Source of the DNA: Candidatus Lachnoclostridium stercoravium
GTDB lineage: Bacteria; Bacillota; Clostridia; Lachnospirales; Lachnospiraceae
Assembly (NCBI GenBank): GCA_019118365.1
Contig: DWZA01000060.1
Location: 1 to 60,960, forward strand
Direction of reading: 5' to 3'
Length of the DNA: 60,960 bases
Shown here: positions 58,283 through 60,960 of the stretch, piece by piece
Layout: the number at the start of each line of letters is the position of its first letter
Numbering within the stretch: the first letter of the stretch is position 1
Program-made: the position numbers and the translations under genes
Notes under the pieces: model-generated
Seen by the model: only the letters and a program-made list of their open reading frames with translations
What the model was told of the DNA's origin: nothing
Databases searched by the model: none

Positions 58283-59096
58283 TCTGATCTCCTTTCCGGG
58301 CATTCTGTTTTCCCTTTTCCCGTCTGCAGAACACAACGGGTATTCCCGCCTGCTCCAGGGCATCGTAAAATTCCCTCTGTTCCGCCGGGAAAGGCTTCTG
58401 GGTTACCAGGCAGCCGATCTTTTCCCACGCCCCTGCTACATACAGGGCGCTTCTCCCGATTTTCGTGGAATCAGCCACAAAGACCGTTTCCCTGGACTGC
58501 GCCATCATCTGGCGGCGGATCCCGGCCTCCTCTTCCGTATAATCTGTGATCCCGGACTCCAGGCTTATGCCTGCGCTGCTTATAACAGCCTTATCCGCCC
58601 GATACTGCTTCAGAGTTTCGATCACCGCAGAGCCCCCAAACGAAGCCGTATCCGCCCGGTACTCCCCGCCGACGGCGATCAGGCGGATCGCCGGGTTTCC
58701 TGCCAGGACCGTACAGGCCTCCAGGGAATTCGTCAGGACCGTACATTTTTTTCCGGAGGCAGCAAGCGCCCTGGCGATATGAAGAGCCGTGGTGCTGCAG
58801 TCCAGGATAATGGATTCATTTTCCCGGATCAGGTCCATGCAGGCTATGGCCAGAGCTTCCTTCTCCTGGCGGTAGATCTGCCCCCGCACTGCAAAGGTGG
58901 CCTCGTTTCCATACCCTTCCTTCAGGTACGCGCCGCCGTGCACCCGGCTAAGGCTCCCCTTTTTTTCCAGGCGTTCCAGGTCCTTGCGGATGGTTTCTTC
59001 CGAAACATCCATTTCGCTGCTTAAGTCTTTTACCAGGACGACTTTCTTTTTCTGCAGCTGTTCCATGATATATCCGGCCCTTTCAAGCGCCAACAT
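58215..59096 (-). CDS. DeoR-family transcriptional regulator
   Basis: This 293-residue repressor has an N-terminal DeoR helix-turn-helix (LALERAGYIMEQLQKKK, VLVKDLSSEMDVSEETIRKDLERLE, LSRVHGGAYL) and a C-terminal sugar-phosphate-sensing domain (SIILDCSTTALHIARAL, TVLTNSLEACTVLAGNPAIRLI, VISSAGISLESGITD, VFVADSTKIGRSALYVAG). It overlaps the aldolase gene by 68 bases, an unusually long same-strand overlap, with the extra C-terminal 25 residues being basic and low in complexity. DeoR proteins sense phosphorylated sugars, so methylthioribose-1-P or its ketose are candidate effectors. The 20-bp tandem repeats at 60530-60569 are a candidate operator. Confidence 0.9.
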   Translation of the reverse strand: MLALERAGYIMEQLQKKKVVLVKDLSSEMDVSEETIRKDLERLEKKGSLSRVHGGAYLKEGYGNEATFAVRGQIYRQEKEALAIACMDLIRENESIILDCSTTALHIARALAASGKKCTVLTNSLEACTVLAGNPAIRLIAVGGEYRADTASFGGSAVIETLKQYRADKAVISSAGISLESGITDYTEEEAGIRRQMMAQSRETVFVADSTKIGRSALYVAGAWEKIGCLVTQKPFPAEQREFYDALEQAGIPVVFCRREKGKQNARKGDQNGETRGACQREEAGAGNGQESL

Positions 59097-59122
59097 AGGA
59101 TCCCCCCTCTTCCTGCGAAGCT

Positions 59123-60487
59123 TTACTGGTAATCGGTCCCGCCAAGATAATTATAGAAAGCAGTGTTGCAGTAACGTTTCACCGGCTCTACCTGACAATC
59201 TGGATTCAGGGCGTTTAACTTTTCTACTACCTCGTCCTTATCTTCCGGCAGGCAGAACGGATGGATGGAGTAGATTCCGTTTCTCACTACGCAGTCGTAG
59301 ATCTCATGGTATCTGTCTGACGGCAGATCGCTGCGCACGCTGCTGTAAAGCGGCTGCCACCAGGAGCCGTAGATCAGGCCTTCCGCGTCTGCATTTTCCG
59401 CATACTTCTTTGCATACTTCTCGATCACGCTGTCAAAGCGCAGAAGCTCTTCTTCGTTTTCAAACTCCAGCTGCATATCATATTCTACCGCGTATACCAG
59501 ATACAGATCTCCAAACTGCTTTACTTCATAAGTAGGAGTCGCTTCCGGGATCGGGCCCCAGTCCAGCAGATACTGGTAAATGCTGATCTTCGGTTCCAGC
59601 TGTACGTTCGCGCGGATATCCTCGCTGTTTAACAGGCCGATCAGCTGATGGGCATGTTTGATATCGGAATGGCCGTACTGCAGGGTCAGTTCCGGAAGGA
59701 AATTTGCGGAATAAGCATCGGACTTAATGCCGTAGCCTGTGGTGATCTGCTGCTCCACAGCCTGTCTTCCGATGTCTGTCAGCGCCTCGTCGTCAAAGAT
59801 AACAAAGGACTCCCAGGCGTTGTCGATCTTTCCGTAGATGTCCGGATCATCGGAGCTTCCCAGGTAATTTCTCGCTTCTCCTCTGGCGTCCGCCACAGCC
59901 ATCAGCAGTTCATTGGCCTCGTCCGCAGTCATGGCTTCTCCGGCTGCCGCCTTTTTCGCCTCGTCCTCTGTGATCAGGGATACATCCAGGGCGCATGCCA
60001 AAGACTGAGCATACTGGCTGTCCTCCAGATCCACTCCGTAAACGTCCAGGCGCTCCTGAACCTTATCTTCCGGATAGGAAAGTGCAAGTTCCTCATACTC
60101 CGCCGTAGTTACCGCTGCTTTTACCATGCTCAGATAAGAATCTTCCTCTGCTGCGGCCGCTTCTTCTCCCGCGATCTTCTGAAGGCTTTCATTGAAGCTG
60201 TCTTTCGTTATATCTCCTTCTAAAGCGGCGTCAAAATAAACTGTCAGATACTTCTGGTTGTACTCTGCGACAGGCATAGCCTCGCTTTCCGCCGCTTCTG
60301 CTCCTTCTTCTGCCGCTTCGCTCTCGTTTTCTGCGGCCTCACTTTCTCCGCCGGCAGCCGTCTCAGATGCTGCTTCTGTCTGAACAGAATTCGTCTCTTC
60401 CGCTGCTCCTCCCTGTCCTCCGCAGGCTGTGATCGCCGCCGCGCATGCAAGCGCTGTTACATAGGTTAACAAACGTTTCCTTACCAT
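59123..60487 (-). CDS. Secreted lipoprotein of unknown function
   Basis: This 454-residue protein has a signal peptide ending in lipobox ITAC (Cys22), then a long Glu/Ala/Ser-rich linker (residues about 30-72, repeats of SEAAE). The folded part of about 380 residues matches no family I know. It has alternating helical and strand regions and a C-terminal half with YTLQYGHSDIKHAHQLIGLL-like LTLQYGHSDIKHAHQ, WWQPLYSSVRSDLP and IHPFCLPEDKDE. It lies 26 bases upstream of the DeoR gene in the same direction and may be the first gene of the MTA-salvage operon. A role as an accessory nucleoside-binding or surface protein is possible but unsupported by motifs. Confidence 0.8.
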   Translation of the reverse strand: MVRKRLLTYVTALACAAAITACGGQGGAAEETNSVQTEAASETAAGGESEAAENESEAAEEGAEAAESEAMPVAEYNQKYLTVYFDAALEGDITKDSFNESLQKIAGEEAAAAEEDSYLSMVKAAVTTAEYEELALSYPEDKVQERLDVYGVDLEDSQYAQSLACALDVSLITEDEAKKAAAGEAMTADEANELLMAVADARGEARNYLGSSDDPDIYGKIDNAWESFVIFDDEALTDIGRQAVEQQITTGYGIKSDAYSANFLPELTLQYGHSDIKHAHQLIGLLNSEDIRANVQLEPKISIYQYLLDWGPIPEATPTYEVKQFGDLYLVYAVEYDMQLEFENEEELLRFDSVIEKYAKKYAENADAEGLIYGSWWQPLYSSVRSDLPSDRYHEIYDCVVRNGIYSIHPFCLPEDKDEVVEKLNALNPDCQVEPVKRYCNTAFYNYLGGTDYQ

Positions 60488-60529
60488 AGTTGTCCTCCCT
60501 TTTGTTTTATTAGCGCACGTCCATTTTAC

Positions 60530-60569
60530 TATTAAGCTGCACTAATAATTATTAAGTTATGCTAATACT
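60530..60569. promoter_or_regulatory. Two 20-bp tandem repeats, candidate DeoR operator
   Basis: Units at 60530-60549 and 60550-60569 share TATTAAG at the start and CTAATA near the end and are identical at about 14 of 20 positions. A related half (TTATTAGCGCAC) lies at about 60507-60518. They lie between the promoter and the lipoprotein ATG, in the leader, where a repressor could stop transcription. DeoR-type proteins often bind such direct repeats, and one is encoded two genes downstream. Confidence 0.5.
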
Positions 60570-60589
60570 TTAGGTACGATTTATAAATA

Positions 60590-60618
60590 AGTATAATGTC
60601 GCTTTTGGGAAAAGTCAA
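60590..60618 (-). promoter_or_regulatory. Promoter upstream of the lipoprotein and MTA-salvage genes
   Basis: On the minus strand TTGACT (60618-60613) and TATACT (60595-60590) are 17 bases apart, close to the sigma-A consensus. No other equally good promoter is seen before the DeoR gene, so it may drive the whole cluster. Confidence 0.75.
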
Positions 60619-60717
60619 CTATTTCTCTGGATTTCTCTTTTGATTTCTTGTGTTTTTTTGGTTTTTTCTGCTTATTCAAAAGCATTCGTAACAGTCAGAA
60701 CATCCGTTACGTACTCC

Positions 60718-60960
60718 AATCCGCAAAATTACATTTACAAATCATTTCCGATCAGAATAGAACAGGCCATAAAAGTGCTGGTTTCTTTTGCATTTGCAGG
60801 AGACTTAGAACCTCTTGGCTTGGAAAATACTGCGTTATAAGCCCCAATTCCCATGTTTGAGCGTAAATACGCGAGTTGGAATTGGGGCTTATGTTTTAGC
60901 AGATTTTCCAAACCTTAGAGGTTCTGGCTCCGAAACCGCAAAAGAAACCAGCACTTTTCT
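60718..60960. repeat. Long-hairpin repeat element A, copy 2 (runs to window edge)
   Basis: This is the reverse complement of 18540-18783. The hairpin part (from about 60766) differs from copy 1 by about three positions, while the flanking 47 bases differ at several. The same nested arms are present, from GGCCATAAAAGTGCTGG to the right edge. The element may continue past the window. It lies upstream of the lipoprotein promoter in a region without genes. Confidence 0.88.

Overview
The window looks like a chromosomal segment of a Gram-positive anaerobe of the Clostridia, most likely a Lachnospiraceae relative. The reasons are strong AGGAGG-type ribosome sites, sigma-A promoters with TTGACA/TATAAT-like boxes, lipoprotein signal peptides, [FeFe]-hydrogenases, BmpA/NupOPQ-type nucleoside transport and a middling-to-high GC content. 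No phage, insertion sequence or CRISPR array is visible. Assignment below family level is not possible from sequence reading alone.

Layout. (1) 0.1-4.7 kb: guaA and uvrA. (2) 5.0-17.8 kb: a purine/allantoin catabolism block: ureidoglycine aminohydrolase (allE), a cupin, an unusual XRE+GntR/FCD regulator, two allantoinases flanking an NCS1 permease, a VOC protein, an IclR regulator, a glyoxylate-carboligase-like enzyme and a PurF-like protein whose glutaminase site is lost. Two promoters in this block carry the same GGTCRACC palindrome, a candidate GntR operator. (3) 17.9-23.5 kb: a PepSY protein, then a four-gene sensory-hydrogenase operon (2Fe-2S ferredoxin, PAS-containing HydS, SpoIIE-type phosphatase, second [FeFe]-hydrogenase). 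(4) 23.6-33.5 kb: an AraC regulator divergent from an alpha-galactoside operon (ABC transporter, GH36 alpha-galactosidase, MsmK-type ATPase, GH13 amylosucrase-like enzyme). (5) 33.5-38.2 kb: a phosphoesterase, a cytosolic ParB-like/BMP fusion, an EamA transporter and a GrpB-cytidine deaminase fusion. (6) 38.2-39.4 kb: a region without ordinary genes that reads as three adjacent type-I toxin-antitoxin-like units, then tRNA-Leu(UAG). (7) 39.6-48.2 kb: a CarD-like regulator and a translationally coupled operon encoding a Clp-N/AAA2/FtsH-AAA/M41 chimeric protease, a membrane Ser/Thr kinase, a PP2C phosphatase and a kinase-like protein without a DFG motif. (8) 48.4-60.5 kb: ten or eleven co-directional genes that together make a route for importing 5'-methylthioadenosine or 5'-deoxyadenosine and degrading it through methylthioinosine and a DHAP-shunt aldolase.

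Interspersed elements include a 240-bp long-hairpin repeat present twice in inverted orientation (18.5 and 60.7 kb), two other long hairpins (12.9 and 36.1 kb), a tandem hairpin upstream of uvrA, and a predicted 80-nt small RNA at 12.3 kb.

The strongest candidates for an undescribed system are the kinase/phosphatase/Clp-FtsH protease operon, the ParB-like/BMP cytosolic fusion, the MTA-import DHAP-shunt cluster and the three-unit toxin-antitoxin RNA locus. All functions are inferred from motifs read by eye. No database search was possible.
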